Shown: piece after piece, positions 46,059-58,169 of the stretch
How the letters are laid out: each line of letters begins with the position of its first letter
Numbering within the stretch: position 1 is the first letter of the stretch
Origin: Mercurialis annua
Taxonomy: Eukaryota; Streptophyta; Magnoliopsida; Malpighiales; Euphorbiaceae
Reading direction: 5' to 3'
NCBI RefSeq assembly: GCF_937616625.2
Contig: NC_065571.1
Span: forward strand, 57,521,651 to 57,585,650
Length of the DNA stretch: 64,000 bases
Position numbers and translations under genes: made by a program
The notes under the pieces: model-generated
What the model saw: the letters and a program-made list of their open reading frames with translations, nothing else
Told to the model about the DNA's origin: nothing
The model's database searches: none

Positions 46059-49054
46059 TTAATCAATGGCGATAATGAGGAAACCAACGGATACATACAT
46101 AAGAAAAACAGGGTAAAGTGCAAGAGCCTTTCTTCTTGGGTTGACAGCTGAACTCATGAACGGATAGGCAGCCCATGAGCTCCATGCCAATGTCACACAA
46201 ACCACGATCATTTTTACGATAACATTGTCCTTCAACATACAGATTACTGCTCCAACATCCAGAGGGAAGAGACAATAACCCAAGAGACTTAGACTTTGGA
46301 AGAAAATTATGTGCCCGCCCTGAAAGAATATAACATGAGATTATCTTGAAGGCTTCATATTTTCCACAATACATCACGATCATCTATATGCATTTAGTAA
46401 TTAAAAAAACAACTAGATCATATACATTAAAAGCTAGGGCCAGATTTGTGAGCATAGACATGCTCTAGTATGCATATGTGTGCTAAAACTATCAGTGAGA
46501 GAAAGAAAGAGAGAGGCTATTACCAGTAGCAGAACATTCAATGTCAAGATTACTGCACCAGCTGCAAGTAGAGCAAATGCGACTGCGAAAACCTCAGACT
46601 GGGAAGAGAAAAACCAAACCGTTAGATTATATTCTTTGTTTGGTAATTAGAGGTTTGTATTGAACTTTAACCAACAAAAAAAAGGCAAAGCATGAGTTGG
46701 ATCAGTTGCTAGACTTCCGATAATCCAATCAAAACATATATATCCTTCCTCATAAATGAAGCGGAAAGATACATAACGAAATACATAAAAGAATGAACAA
46801 CAAACAATGACATTATTCTATTCTTGCATGATAGTAGTTTTATACTGTCATCAAACATGAAGCATGATCACCACCAATAATTGTGTGAGAATATTTAAAT
46901 GTCTAGTAAAGCATATAATAGTGAATAAAATGTTAATAGCAACAGTCACTAAAGAGTGTGTTTAAGACCGAGTACTTTAAATCATGCTGCGTGATAAATG
47001 TATCCATTTGGAACCTTAAAATCTCTTGTTTAATTAAGTTATTCATGCTTCTGGAAACGATCATACAATTAGCACTCTGAATTCAATTAGATTTCAGATA
47101 ACTTGAAGATGATAGTACTTTATAGGAAATGAAGATACATCATTCTCTCTCTCGAATTCCAAATCGATACTCATCTATGTCATCAAACCATAGCACATCG
47201 TTCCTACAATCATCAATCATATTACCATTAATTATTCTTGCTAACAAAAAATCATTAAATTTTGTAGCACTTGTATTATTTAAAATTCTTTAACTCATGT
47301 TGCTCATGCAAGTTCCTCTAGCATTTAATATTTCTACTAGTCTAGATCCGCTTTCATAACTTTGCTAAACCAACATACGTTGAAAAAGACATCAAACCTT
47401 TGATCAATAGACCTATTATTAAAAAAAGAACTTAATGTCAGTATCAACCACAAAAAAATCTGATACCCTGATATACACAAAAATTAATGTGGTTTCACCC
47501 ATAAATGGTGATCCATTACAATAACAAAGTATAATTTCATATACAAACATATTAAAATGTTAATAGGGACATTCCAGCTTCCAAGCAGAAAATCGAAGAC
47601 AAAAATGTATTTCGAAATCCAAAAATATGCCAACAGTATAACAAAAACTAATTAATTGAAGGGTCAGAAGCTAATGCAAACCGAGAGAACACAAGAGCTG
47701 CAATAATCTAGTGGTTTGACATAACATTGATACTAATCACTTCAGTAAAAGATGCCCAAGAACTCAATAATCAAACTCTGTAACTTAATTTCAAAGGAAG
47801 TGACTGTTAAACAAGGTAAGAAGAGCTCCCAACTGCGCATAAATGTTCACTAGACTACTAACTAAGCATTGCAAGGTGTTTAATCACATAAGCCAGCAAG
47901 TTGTGTACAAAAGGAATAATGGCCTGCTAAAACAACCTAATTCTGGCAATTCAAACTAAGAAGATTAGGTGTTATCAAAAGCTGAAACACATTGCTCTAA
48001 ATATCCAATGCTCAAAACTTAAGTTCAAAAATAGAACACTCACAAGAAAAGTGACACTATGTGCTTAGCTGGCCCAATAAATTATAAAATCACACATTTT
48101 CGAATTCTATTCAGGCATTCAACTAAAGAACAGAGACACTGGCAGGTTCTGAGACAACTACAAGATGTATGCAAGACACTGCAAAGCTCATTAAAATGGC
48201 AAGTCACAAAGCTAAGCATGAAACTATCACAAATGTGCAACTAAAACAATCATTACAAGAGAACACTTAACACCTAGCTCAAAGACAACTAAATCCAAAA
48301 CAGATCCTCAGAGCACATTTCAAAATACCTATCTATTCGGGGTTTTACCGAATGGATCAACATTTAAAAAAGCGATAGTATATAACAAATTTAATTTACA
48401 ATTCGTTAATCATCCTTTCGATCAAGCACCCCTTTTTTTATTTTTCAATCATATCCGAAACCCCAATGTTAAAGACACTCCGAAACCGATTAAATTCATT
48501 AACAATTGCATTTCATATATAGTAAAACTAATATAAATAAAAAAATGACTTGCCTTCTTGACAGAAGCGGACCAAGAAAGAGTAAGACCCAGAAACACAA
48601 TGAAGAAAAAAGGGCCCCAAAGATCCCAATCTCTCAACGCTTTACCAGGATCCTCTCTGTACGGATTCGGAAAGACCACCAGCTTCAAATTACTCACAAT
48701 TCTCGACAGATCCCTTTTCACCGTGTCCCATACCGGCTCCGTTAAAGTATTCGGAGCAGATCCGAACCCGGTTGCACCTGTACCACCGTTGTTAATATTA
48801 CTCGATCGATTACTTGCAGGTGGTGGTGGTGGTAACGGTGCGGCTGCCGGTACCGATGTTTTTTGTGGGGGCAAAGGAGGGAGGTTTGAATGGATGAAGG
48901 GTGAGGAAGAAACTGGGATTCTCGGAGGACTGGGCGGGCGGGCCGGGAGGACGGTGGCTGGACCCGATTGGACACTGGCGTTGATTAGGTTTTCGATCTC
49001 GTCAATGTCTGATTGGGAGGATGCATGCAGAGGGATTGTGTCGCTGTGCGACAT
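46059..49054 (-). CDS. YIP4: YIP4-type Yip1-family membrane protein
   Basis: Three exons (minus): 48554-49054, 46524-46598, 46059-46319; 278 aa. Yip1-family proteins sit in Golgi/TGN membranes. Arabidopsis YIP4a/YIP4b work with ECHIDNA in TGN secretion of cell-wall polysaccharides (established for that family). Residues 1-105 are a cytosolic, proline-rich tail with the [12 protein letters not shown] motif. Then come [19 protein letters not shown], the diagnostic [20 protein letters not shown] (130-149) opening the first membrane helix, and further hydrophobic helices through exon 3 ([49 protein letters not shown]). The near-identity of the core to YIP4 makes the call firm. Intron 1 (46599-48553, 1955 nt) has a GC donor (AAG|GCAAGT) with an AG acceptor; shifting to a GT donor would break the conserved [11 protein letters not shown] junction. 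Confidence 0.95.
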
Positions 49055-49655
49055 TTTCTGGGGATTTTTATTTTGGTTTCCTGGGAAAGTGATGGAAAAT
49101 TTTGGTTGTATGTTGAAGCAAAAGAATTTGGGTTTTGAAGAAATGATTTAATGAAGGATTTTCCATTTTTGTTTTAGCAGTTAATAAACGCTGCCGTTTG
49201 CAAGAGCTGAATAACAGTACCATATTTGCTCACTCTACCTGTGGCTTATTTTCATCTACGTTCCCCAAATTATCTTTTCCTTACACTATAGTCTCTAAGG
49301 CTATGTTTGGTTCCCGCAAATCTCTTGTATTTTTACGTTTTGAGAGGAATATGTATTCTACAAAATTATAAAATAACAATTCTATATAATTGCTACTCGA
49401 TGAACCAAACGGATATTTATTCAATAACTATTCTTAAACGTGGCATACAACCATTTGAGTATATAATAGTCTCTAGTATGCCACATATGAACAAATCAAC
49501 AAATTGCCGGAAGACAATTGGACTACAAAATTTTAAAAAAATAGAAATGTCAGAATTTGACATGTAACGTTTTAAATTTTAAAATTAGATCGTTACAAAT
49601 ATTTAATACGTTTTTTCCTTTAAAAAGTGATGGATTGTTTTAAAATTTTAATCTA
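49055..49655. other. YIP4 promoter and intergenic DNA
   Basis: 49297-49412 has a GGCTATGTTTGGTTC stretch and an inverted GAACCAAAC at about 49400, resembling the ends of a small hAT/PIF-type MITE, but interior and TSD are unclear. Confidence 0.4.
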
Positions 49656-50141
49656 TCTATACTATATATAAAAGCACGGATGGGGGATGGGGGACAGGCT
49701 AATTTACTGAATAATCTTTTTCAGTTTACTACTAAATAGAGGTTTTATAGTCATTAACTAATTAGTTATTTAATTAATCACTATTGTAATTAAAGTTCTA
49801 ATTAGAATAGGTAGTTAAATTATCTCCAATTTAGTTTTTAGTATGTAAAAAATAATTAAATTCTCAACAAATTAGTAGGAATACCTATCTTTTAGTTTGA
49901 TTGAATTACAAAATTAAAATACTGTATTTGGTCAATATATTATTATTTAAATTTCTATCTTATTATTCAGTATGGAAAAATATTTTATAACCGAATATAT
50001 TATATTTACTTTTGTAAAAATTCTTGACTAATTTAATATTAATTATAAATAAAAAATTGATATAATTATATTAAATTTACTAATATGTTCATTGACGAGT
50101 TACGTTACGAGCCACGTGTATAACATGTAATATGAAACTAG
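49656..50141 (+). mobile_element. Non-autonomous Helitron, copy 1
   Basis: Begins TCTATACTATATATAAAAGC and ends with CTAG, sitting between A (49655) and T (50142) as Helitrons do. Just before the end, ACGTGTATAACATGT forms the subterminal hairpin (imperfect in this copy). 486 bp, no coding capacity, same family as 51707-52579. Confidence 0.82.
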
Positions 50142-51706
50142 TATTTTAAAATTATTCTCATAAGTCTATTGTTTTTATATTTATAACAAATGATGGAATC
50201 AATAAATCAATGAATTCCACATTTCATAAATATAAAATTTATAAATTTTTACCTCTTTCAATAAAGGTTTATAGAAAATGAATTTCTCCTTTCTCTCTTC
50301 TTAACTCTTTCAACTCTTCTTTAAATTATAGCCGCATTATCTCATAGAGAGAGGTGGGTTTCCAGTCATTTTTGCTAAAATTATATTTGGCCCGTGATTT
50401 TTTGATTTTCACCAAATTGCTTTCCTCTATTGTTTTGTTTTATTTATTTTTTATGGATTTTATCTACCCGGCATGAGTTTGTAACTTCTTTAAATAAAGA
50501 GCTTTGCATGGTAATTTTTTTTATTTCAATAAAAAATATTAAATTTATGATCCGATATTTTGCACTCAATCATTTGATGGTACTTCGTCTAAAAACCGGC
50601 CATTCTGATTTTCTTGCATTTTTATTTGAAACATTAGTTTACAAATATAACTTTTACGACTTAAAATATTATTTTCCAAATTGATTATAAATCTATAAAT
50701 TTTATGCCCTTTTAGTCAGATTTTATTTTCAGATCAAGTTTTTTGAAATTTTATATTGGGTGACAGATTATATTGTCAAGTAACTTCAACCTATTATAAA
50801 ATTTGACCTAATTATTGTAATTAGAGTTGAGACTCTTGCAGTCGATTTGGCTGACCATATTAGTATGTGTAGCGGAATCAAAACTATTTACTAGATATCC
50901 AATTATGAATTTGACCTAACAAATAACAATATAGAGAAATAAAAAAAATACAAGAAATTTACATAATTCAGCATTAAAGCTTACATCCAAAAAAAAAGAA
51001 TCAAATCATCCACTAATTACCAAAACGAGTACAAAATTGATGGAAGATCACCAAATTCATACGCACCACGTCACACACACACCTTTTATTTACTACATTT
51101 ATGTGATAGGTTACTCTAAAAGTTAAATAGTAAGGGTATATATAGTGAACGAATTGTCTATATAGTATTAGGAGTATTAATTGATCCGAATTTGATAATA
51201 CTTTATAATATATAATGACAATAAAATTATCCTTCATCCAAATATGTAACAAATAGTGTCCCAAATCAATAGAATTTCAGGCAATATTCAACAATCTCTA
51301 CTTTAACTTCAATTCTCCAATAAACTGTGATTAACGTCATATTTTTTATTTTAGGTCCAAACTGAATTTATTACAAAAGAGGTTTTGAGGAAAATCATAC
51401 AAATTTCAAGAACGTCTTACACTTACTGAAACCAAAATAACTTTAAAGATTTAACTCTCTTCATGTGCATTAAACAAAATTTTATAAAGCTAGAATTTTT
51501 ATTGGTCTTAAAACTAATACATGGAATAGAAGTTATTAGTATCCTGCAATCATTGAATCAAATAAAAAATATTGAAGTCGTGGCATATCCCTTAATCATC
51601 TTGTCGACCAACCTATTAAGTATACATTATATAAGTGTAGATCCAATTATAAGTGTAGATCCAATCTCAATTCATTGCCAAATAATCCATAAAACTCGTT
51701 GTTTCA
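50142..51706. other. AT-rich DNA between the two Helitrons
   Basis: No domain-bearing frame. 51640-51665 contains a short tandem repeat (AAGTGTAGATCCAAT twice). Confidence 0.45.
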
Positions 51707-52579
51707 TCTATACTATATATAAAAGCACGGAAAGGGGGAGGCAGGCAAATTTACCGAATAATCCTTTTCAGTTTAGTATTAAATAAAGGTTTTATAGTCA
51801 TTACCTAATTAGTTATTAAATTAATCACTATTGTAACTAAAGTCCTAATTAGAATAGGTAGCTAACTTATCTCCAATTTAGTTTTAATATGTAAAAAATA
51901 ACTAAATTGTCTCCAAATTAGTAGGAATACCTATCTTTTAGTTTGATTGAACTACAAAATTAAAATACTGTATTTGGTCAATATATTAATATTTAAATTT
52001 CTATCTTATTATTATTTTTATTTACTCTAAAATTATAATTAATTTATGGAACAAATTTAATAACCGAATATATTATATTTACTTTTACAAAAATTCTTAA
52101 CGGGGACAGGCAAATTTACCGAATAATCCTTTTCAGTTTAGTATTAAATAAAGGTTTTATAGTCATTATCTAATTAGTTATTTAATTAATCACTATTGTA
52201 ATTAAAGTCCTAATTAGAATAGGTAGCTAACTTATCTCCAATTTAGTTTTAATATGTAAAAAATAACTAAATTGTCTCCAAATTAGTAGGAATACCTATC
52301 TTTTAGTTTGATTGAACTACAAAATTAAAATACTGTATTTGGTCAATATATTAATATTTAAATTTCTATCTTATTATTATTTTTATTTACTCTAAAATTA
52401 TAATTAATTTATGGAACAAATTTAATAACCGAATATATTATATTTACTTTTACAAAAATTCTTAACTAATTTAATATTAATTATAAATAAAAGATTGATA
52501 TAATTATAATAAATCTACTAATATATTCATTGACGTGTTACGTTACGAGCCACGTGCATAGCACGTAATACGAAACTAG
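51707..52579 (+). mobile_element. Non-autonomous Helitron, copy 2, with internal duplication
   Basis: Begins TCTATACTATATATAAAAGC and ends CTAG at 52576-52579, between A (51706) and T (52580). The subterminal hairpin ACGTGC-ATA-GCACGT (about 52553-52567) is perfect. The body 51742-52100 is repeated in tandem at 52107-52465 (365-bp period). Without the duplication it would be about the size of copy 1. Confidence 0.85.
51742..52465. repeat. Two-unit tandem duplication inside Helitron copy 2
   Basis: Units start at CAGGCAAATTTACCGAATAA (51742 and 52107) and are almost identical over about 359 bp. Confidence 0.88.
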
Positions 52580-54290
52580 TATATAAAAATACTAGATGAG
52601 TGCATTTAGAATTTATGTTCAACATTCATTATTGTTCTAACAATCTCATTATGCATCTTACCTTTAACTGAAACAATAAAAATTCTACACATTTTGAGTG
52701 TTGCCGATAGCTATAACTCCACTATAAACTCCGTTGTACGAAAAACCAATCGAAATTGGCATAAATATTATGTGAATAATCTGGATTTATATAAATTTTG
52801 GATTAAAAATTTTATGATGCATTTTAATCATAGACCTATCTTTCGACTAGTTCACCGGGTATAAACGGTCATAGAACCGGTCCACTATTAGGAATTTTTA
52901 GCACGTATTTTTTAAAATTTAAAGACCAGATTGAATCGAGTTAAAGTTTTGGAGTATAAATATTCTTCCATCAAAAGTTGAAAGGCTTATTTGCACCTTC
53001 CGAGACTAGTACAAAATAATTTCTTCCAATATTGAACTTACAAAATTGTCATGCAGCCGCCGTCTATGGAGGCCACATTTATAATGAAGATCCACTTCAT
53101 TCTGCCGTTTTCATAGATCAAAATATTCTTAGGACTTTTCAAATTTATTAGTACTAACTTAGCCATCCTAATTAGTATCTTCATAGGAATAATAGTATTT
53201 TATACTGTTAAGTCTGACCAAAAGAATATTTATTTAGACTTGCTGATGAAATGAGATTGTTTGGAGTTTGAACCTTTTTTTATCTGTATGCATGGAGATT
53301 TAAATAAATTTTATGTCGATTATATATTTGAGGTCTCCTAAATACTAATCCCTTAAAATTCCGAAAATAAATAATATTTATTTTCATAATTCAATATTTA
53401 TTCAGATTTCATTGTTTTATATTCAGTATTTTCTCTGTAATAAAATTAAGAAGAAATACAGTGGTACATTTAAAAGTAAAGAAATGAAATGAGAGAACAA
53501 AAGGTTGATCCTTAGAGCACAAGCTGAATAAAATAATTAAAAATAATGAATAGTATTAAAAGTAATAAAAAATAGGGTTAAAAATAATAGATAAGGAAGG
53601 GACAAGTAAAACGGCCGTCTATTATGTCTTCTTTAACTCGGCATAAAGTTTATACAAATCAATTATCAAATCAAATCAATTTAAATTTACTGGTTTGTTA
53701 TTTACTTTGTTTAATTTTAATTTTAAAATTTTACTAGACTAATATAATTAATTTGAATTAAAATATTAGTATTAAACCAGTGAAATCAAAGCAAATACAC
53801 CCCGACTCCCCGTAACCAATTACCACAACGCTAAGCATAAACTGAATTGGTGTTATGTATGTTCCACATATATACTAATCATGGTAGCATCTCCCAAAAT
53901 AAATAGACAAATCTAAAATTTACAAATTTTATTTTTTGATATAATTATTTGTGTAAATATGTACATTATACTTTATATCAATTAAGGAATAAAAGAATAT
54001 AAATTGAAGAACCAAAACAATCTATACACACCTCAAATCCCACTATACAAATTCCCATTTTCTAATGAAAAAAAATTATAATTCTCTCTAGTTGAATGAG
54101 AAAATGTCCATAAAATATTAAAAAAAAACTTGAAAACCTTGTAAAATGTCTTCAGAATCTTAAACAAATAATAAGATTCCATCTTTATTTTTCTTCATCT
54201 TCTTCTTCTAATTACAAATTGGCAATAGAAAAACCCTTCAATAAAAATCACAGGCTCCATTACCATTCACCAACCATGCATGACAACCAA
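52580..54290. other. AT-rich intergenic region
   Basis: No gene signature. The rightmost part would include the 3' UTR of the DUF761 gene. Confidence 0.5.
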
Positions 54291-54740
54291 TCAAGGTGAC
54301 ATCAATTTAAAACTATTATTATCTCCTTGAAAATACTTAAGTTCCAACGATATTTGTCGCTCAATCTGAAGTTGACGACGAAAATTCTCAATAAACAACT
54401 CAGCTCTCTTGTCAATATCATCTTCTGATTGGTTACTTATGGTTCTATGTAGTTCAAACCTTGGAGAAAAATCATTATTTCTTGCCGAACAATCTTCTGA
54501 TTCTGTATCATCCACACAAGCCTTCAACCCCGCTCTTTCGTTGAAGCTAAGGCGACCGGAGTTCTTCGTCACCAAAGAAGCTCCGTTGAAGCTAAGGCGA
54601 CGAGAATTGTTTGATATCGAAGAAGCTCCGATCATTGAAGCCACTAAACGCCACCGATTAATATCGAGACTTAGCAGAACTTTTACCTTTTTCACTACCC
54701 TTTGGAATCGGCTAAGCAAAGACCAACCATCCGTCACCAT
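54291..54740 (-). CDS. DUF761 small protein (cotton-fibre-protein type)
   Basis: Single exon, 149 aa. The C-terminal motif DDIDKRAELFIENFRRQL (about 112-129) followed by IERQISLELKYF is the DUF761 signature of plant proteins often annotated 'cotton fibre expressed protein'. The molecular function is unknown. The N-terminal third is basic and partly hydrophobic (WSLLSRFQRVVKKVKVLL). The middle contains two near-repeats, SNNSRRLSFNGAS and TKNSGRLSFNERA (about 43-68). The start is the only ATG giving the family-like N-terminus. Confidence 0.82.
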   Translation of the reverse strand: MVTDGWSLLSRFQRVVKKVKVLLSLDINRWRLVASMIGASSISNNSRRLSFNGASLVTKNSGRLSFNERAGLKACVDDTESEDCSARNNDFSPRFELHRTISNQSEDDIDKRAELFIENFRRQLQIERQISLELKYFQGDNNSFKLMSP

Positions 54741-55197
54741 TGTAATTAAATAATATCCGAGAAAGAAATTAATTTACGGATTATATATATTGATGAAAAA
54801 TAAATGAGAAGTGGAGTCTAAAAAATGTGAACTTTGATGTAAGGATTTTAATTAATAAGTTGTGTAAGAATTAGTATGATATATTTATATGTAAATGAAG
54901 TGTTGAAGGAAAATTAGAGGAAAGTTGCTAATTAAGGAAGAGTTCAACGAGGTATATAGAAAGATACGTAGGGCAATAGGTAACCGTGTTATAATATATT
55001 AGTTTGCATGTTAAGGAATTGACTGTAGTCAATTCAATTGTTTATAATTATTGTATGTTCATCTTTTTTGAAAAGGTCTTTAAATTTTTAAGTGCTAATT
55101 ATATATCACATTTCTAATTTCTATTTGGATGGATTATTCTATTCACACATAGTTACAAAAAGGATATGCATGGTTGCTTATCATAAGTAGGGATGGC
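54741..55197. other. Promoter side of the DUF761 gene
   Basis: A TATATATA run at about 54782-54790, 42-50 nt upstream of the start codon, may be the TATA box. Nothing else seen. Confidence 0.4.
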
Positions 55198-55205
55198 AAA
55201 ATGTA

Positions 55206-55542
55206 GGCTTAATACATAGTTTGACCCCTGAACTTGTACTCTTTTACCCATCTAACCTCTAAACTTAACGTCTCACCTATCGAACCTCTGAACTTGTTAA
55301 ATAATCCGATTTAACCCCTAAACTTGATAAATACGTAAATATTGAACCCCTCCGTGCCACCTGTCACTTGAAACATTCTAGAAGAAATTGTGTACGGAGG
55401 GGTTCAATATTTACGTTTTTATCAAGTTCAGGGGTCAAATCGGATTATTTGACAAGTTCAGAGGTTCGATAGGAGAGACGTTATGTTTAGGGGTTTGATG
55501 GGTAAAAGGGTACAAGTTCAGGGGTCAAACTATGTATTCAGC
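55206..55542. mobile_element. Foldback MITE with arms of about 150 bp
   Basis: Left arm (GGCTTAATACATAGTTTGAC...) and right arm reversed (GCTGAATACATAGTTTGAC...) pair nearly end to end, sharing CCCCTGAACTTGTAC, TTTTACCCATC, TATCGAACCTCTGAACTTGT, AATAATCCGATTT and TATTGAACCCCTCCG. AAAATGTA flanks both sides (55198-55205; 55545-55552), consistent with an 8-9 bp Mutator-like TSD. Confidence 0.78.
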
Positions 55543-55737
55543 AAAAAATGTACCTACCCATGGATATCCAATCGAATTGTACCAAGTCACCAAATTAAAA
55601 ATTTACCCAGGGGACAAATCTTAATTGACCCCACAACGTACTGTTGTACTATGCAAATTTTTCAGACGCAATAACGTATTGTACTGTCTAATTTTTTTTT
55701 AAAAATTAAAATAAAAAATATGAATTACATCAATATA

Positions 55738-56377
55738 CAGTCAACCCTCTGATAATTAATACATGATGGATCAAAAATTTATTAATTATTAAAATTATTA
55801 ATTTATTAAATTTAAAAATTAAATTTATAAAGAAAAATTATAAAAGATATTTTAAAACATTTACATTAATAGACCTAATATTAATATTATATTATAAAAA
55901 AACTAACTAAATACACTTTACAATCACTCAATTTAAAAGAAATAATTTTATATTCAATTTAAAAAATATCAATTGATATCAAATCAAAAAATAATTATTA
56001 AGAAGTTGTATTCATAAAGTTAAATAATTTTTAATATTTTTTATACTAGATATACTTTACTTACTTTAATTTGTTTATCTAATAACTTCTTTTTAAATTT
56101 CTCAAAAGAATAAGAAAGTTATAATTTGATGGTATTTTAACTTCCACTTTATGAATTAAGGTTAGTCTTGCCTCAAATAAATTATCAATTGTTCTATATT
56201 TCTTTAAAAAATTCTCTCTAATAATTAATATTCATGTAGAATATGTTTTAAATTTTATTAATTATTAAATAATAGAATTATTAATTATCCGACGTGAAAC
56301 GAAGTTAGTTCTTTCAATTTTCTATTAATTATTAGAATTATTAATTTATAGAATATTAACTATTAGAGGGTCGACTG
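55738..56377. mobile_element. Pogo/Emigrant-like MITE
   Basis: Ends CAGTCAACCCTCTGATAATT and inverted CAGTCGACCCTCTAATAGTT with TA on both sides (55736-55737, 56378-56379). The terminal pattern CAGT-x-ACCCTCT-TAATTAATA is that of plant pogo-like elements (Emigrant/Lemi1 group). 640 bp, AT-rich, no transposase. Confidence 0.7.
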
Positions 56378-56382
56378 TATTA

Positions 56383-57823
56383 GGAAAAAGATTTGTTTAT
56401 GTATCTAATGTTCATTCCAAGATCAGAATTTCTCTCTACGTTTGATTCCGGATGAAATATACCCTGACGTTTTAAAACTGACTTATTTATGTCCTTATTT
56501 TTGACGGGATTAAATATTTCAAATTTTCCGTCACCTCTTTCTTACGTGGATCATGATATGGTTGGCACAAGTAGGCACATGTTTATTTATGTCCCTTAAT
56601 GTATATCACACGACCTAAATTTACCCTTATACTAATTTAAATTAGTTTTTCAATAAAAATTGAAGATTTTTATTAGAATTTTTACACTCTGTAATTCCGG
56701 CGAGTTCATTGGAATAAAAATTGGTACGAAATATTAAAAAAATCATTTTTTATGATTTTGGTCAAACTAATTCGCATTTTGCGTTTTCGTATCAAAAACA
56801 GGCTTTGATTTTTTTAATTTCATTTAACTAACTTAATTAATAATAAATAATCCTAATTTATTCTCTAATTAACATAATTAATTTAACCCAATTGAAATTA
56901 TAATTAATCAAAAAAATAATAATTTTAGTCCCGCCACCACCGCACTATCACACTCTGTCCACCACCACCTTCTCTCGAACTCCAGCCACCTACTTTGTCC
57001 TCAAGGATAAAAACCCGACACCATTCATCCTCTAGAGGATGAACGGTGTCGGTTGTCCATCCTCTTGAGGATGAACAAATTTGTTCATCTGTTCATCCTC
57101 CTCTGAAGCTGAACAATCTGTTCATCCTCAAAGGAGGATGAACAGTCGGTTGTTCATCCTCTTTGAGGATGAACACGATGAAATCATTCTAAAAAAAGAT
57201 GAATAGAACTATTCATCTTTAGAGGTAAAATTTAAAAGACCCCTTAAAGTATTATGTATGTATATATTTAATATTTGAATTTTTAAATTAGTAAGAGATA
57301 TAATAAAAAAATTTGAATCTCGTGGAGTCGCGACAAAAGAGAAGTGCGATTTATTAGGGATTTAATTAAAATTTATTTTGAGATGATTAGGTTTATTAGA
57401 ATTTAATAAGGTTTTAATTTAATTTTTAATTAGGGTGTTCATTAGGATTATAATTAGAGTTTTTCACATTTCGTTTCAAGTATAGGGATGAATTGATACT
57501 TTGTTCCTAAGATTTTACATTAAAAATTTATATTGTGTGTTTTAATGAGATTTAGGTGTATTTTTAGCCAACTATAAATTTAGGGGCAAATCCGGGTTGT
57601 GGGATGAACATCAGGTACATAAATGAATATGTGTTTAGGTGTACCATCCATGTTATTATCCACCTAGTAAAGAGATGACACAAAATTTTAAATATTTAAC
57701 CACGTCATAAGTAAGGGCATAAATAGACCAGTTTTAAAATATCAGAGGTGTATTTCAGTTAAAATCACGTAAGGGCAAATCCTGGCCTTGAAATAAACAT
57801 TAGGAGCATAAACAAACTTTTTC
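56383..57823. mobile_element. Large foldback element with hairpin array
   Basis: 1441 bp. The left arm from GGAAAAAGATTTGTTTATG and the reversed right arm from GGAAAAAGTTTGTTTATG pair over roughly 250-300 bp (CTAATGTT-ATT, CTTACGTG/CTACGT, TTTTAAAACTG, TTATTTATGTCC/CTATTTATGCCC, TTAAATATTT, CATCTCTTT). The TSD is unclear. No transposase. The middle carries five consecutive hairpins (next entry). It abuts the pogo-like element within 6 bp. Confidence 0.7.
57015..57220. repeat. Array of five short hairpins sharing GTTCATCCTC
   Basis: Palindromes at 57015-57052 (38 bp, CCGACACC...GGTGTCGG with core CATCCTCTAGAGGATG), 57055-57076 (CCATCCTC-TT-GAGGATG), 57118-57145 (12-bp stem CTGTTCATCCTC, loop AAAG), 57151-57175 (11-bp stem TGTTCATCCTC, loop TTT) and 57195-57220 (12-bp stem AAAGATGAATAG, loop AA). 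Confidence 0.85.
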
Positions 57824-58169
57824 CATGTATTTATATATAGTTCATCAATTTAACAAAAAATTATTTATTTAATTCATTAGATACTAATTAATTTATTTCT
57901 TTACATAAAATACAAAAAAATAAGATAATTATTCTAAACTTAAAATTGTGAAAGAAAAAATAATAAACAATTTATCAGTAAATGAACTATTAAATAATAA
58001 CAAAAAAATTATTTATTATACTTTTATCAAATACGTCACTTATCATTACTATCTAATATATATATATATATAATAGAAATCAATTTTATTATATAAATTA
58101 ATTTATTTAAAAACATATAAAAGTATAAAAAAGAAACACTTCCTCAAAATAGTGATGGAATTATATTTT
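57824..58169. other. AT-rich intergenic with (AT)n
   Basis: An (AT)n run lies near 58050-58072. No gene. Confidence 0.5.

Noticed and set aside
48506..49151. Long frames opposite YIP4 exon 1
   Set aside because: Antisense shadow of the proline-rich YIP4 N-terminus.
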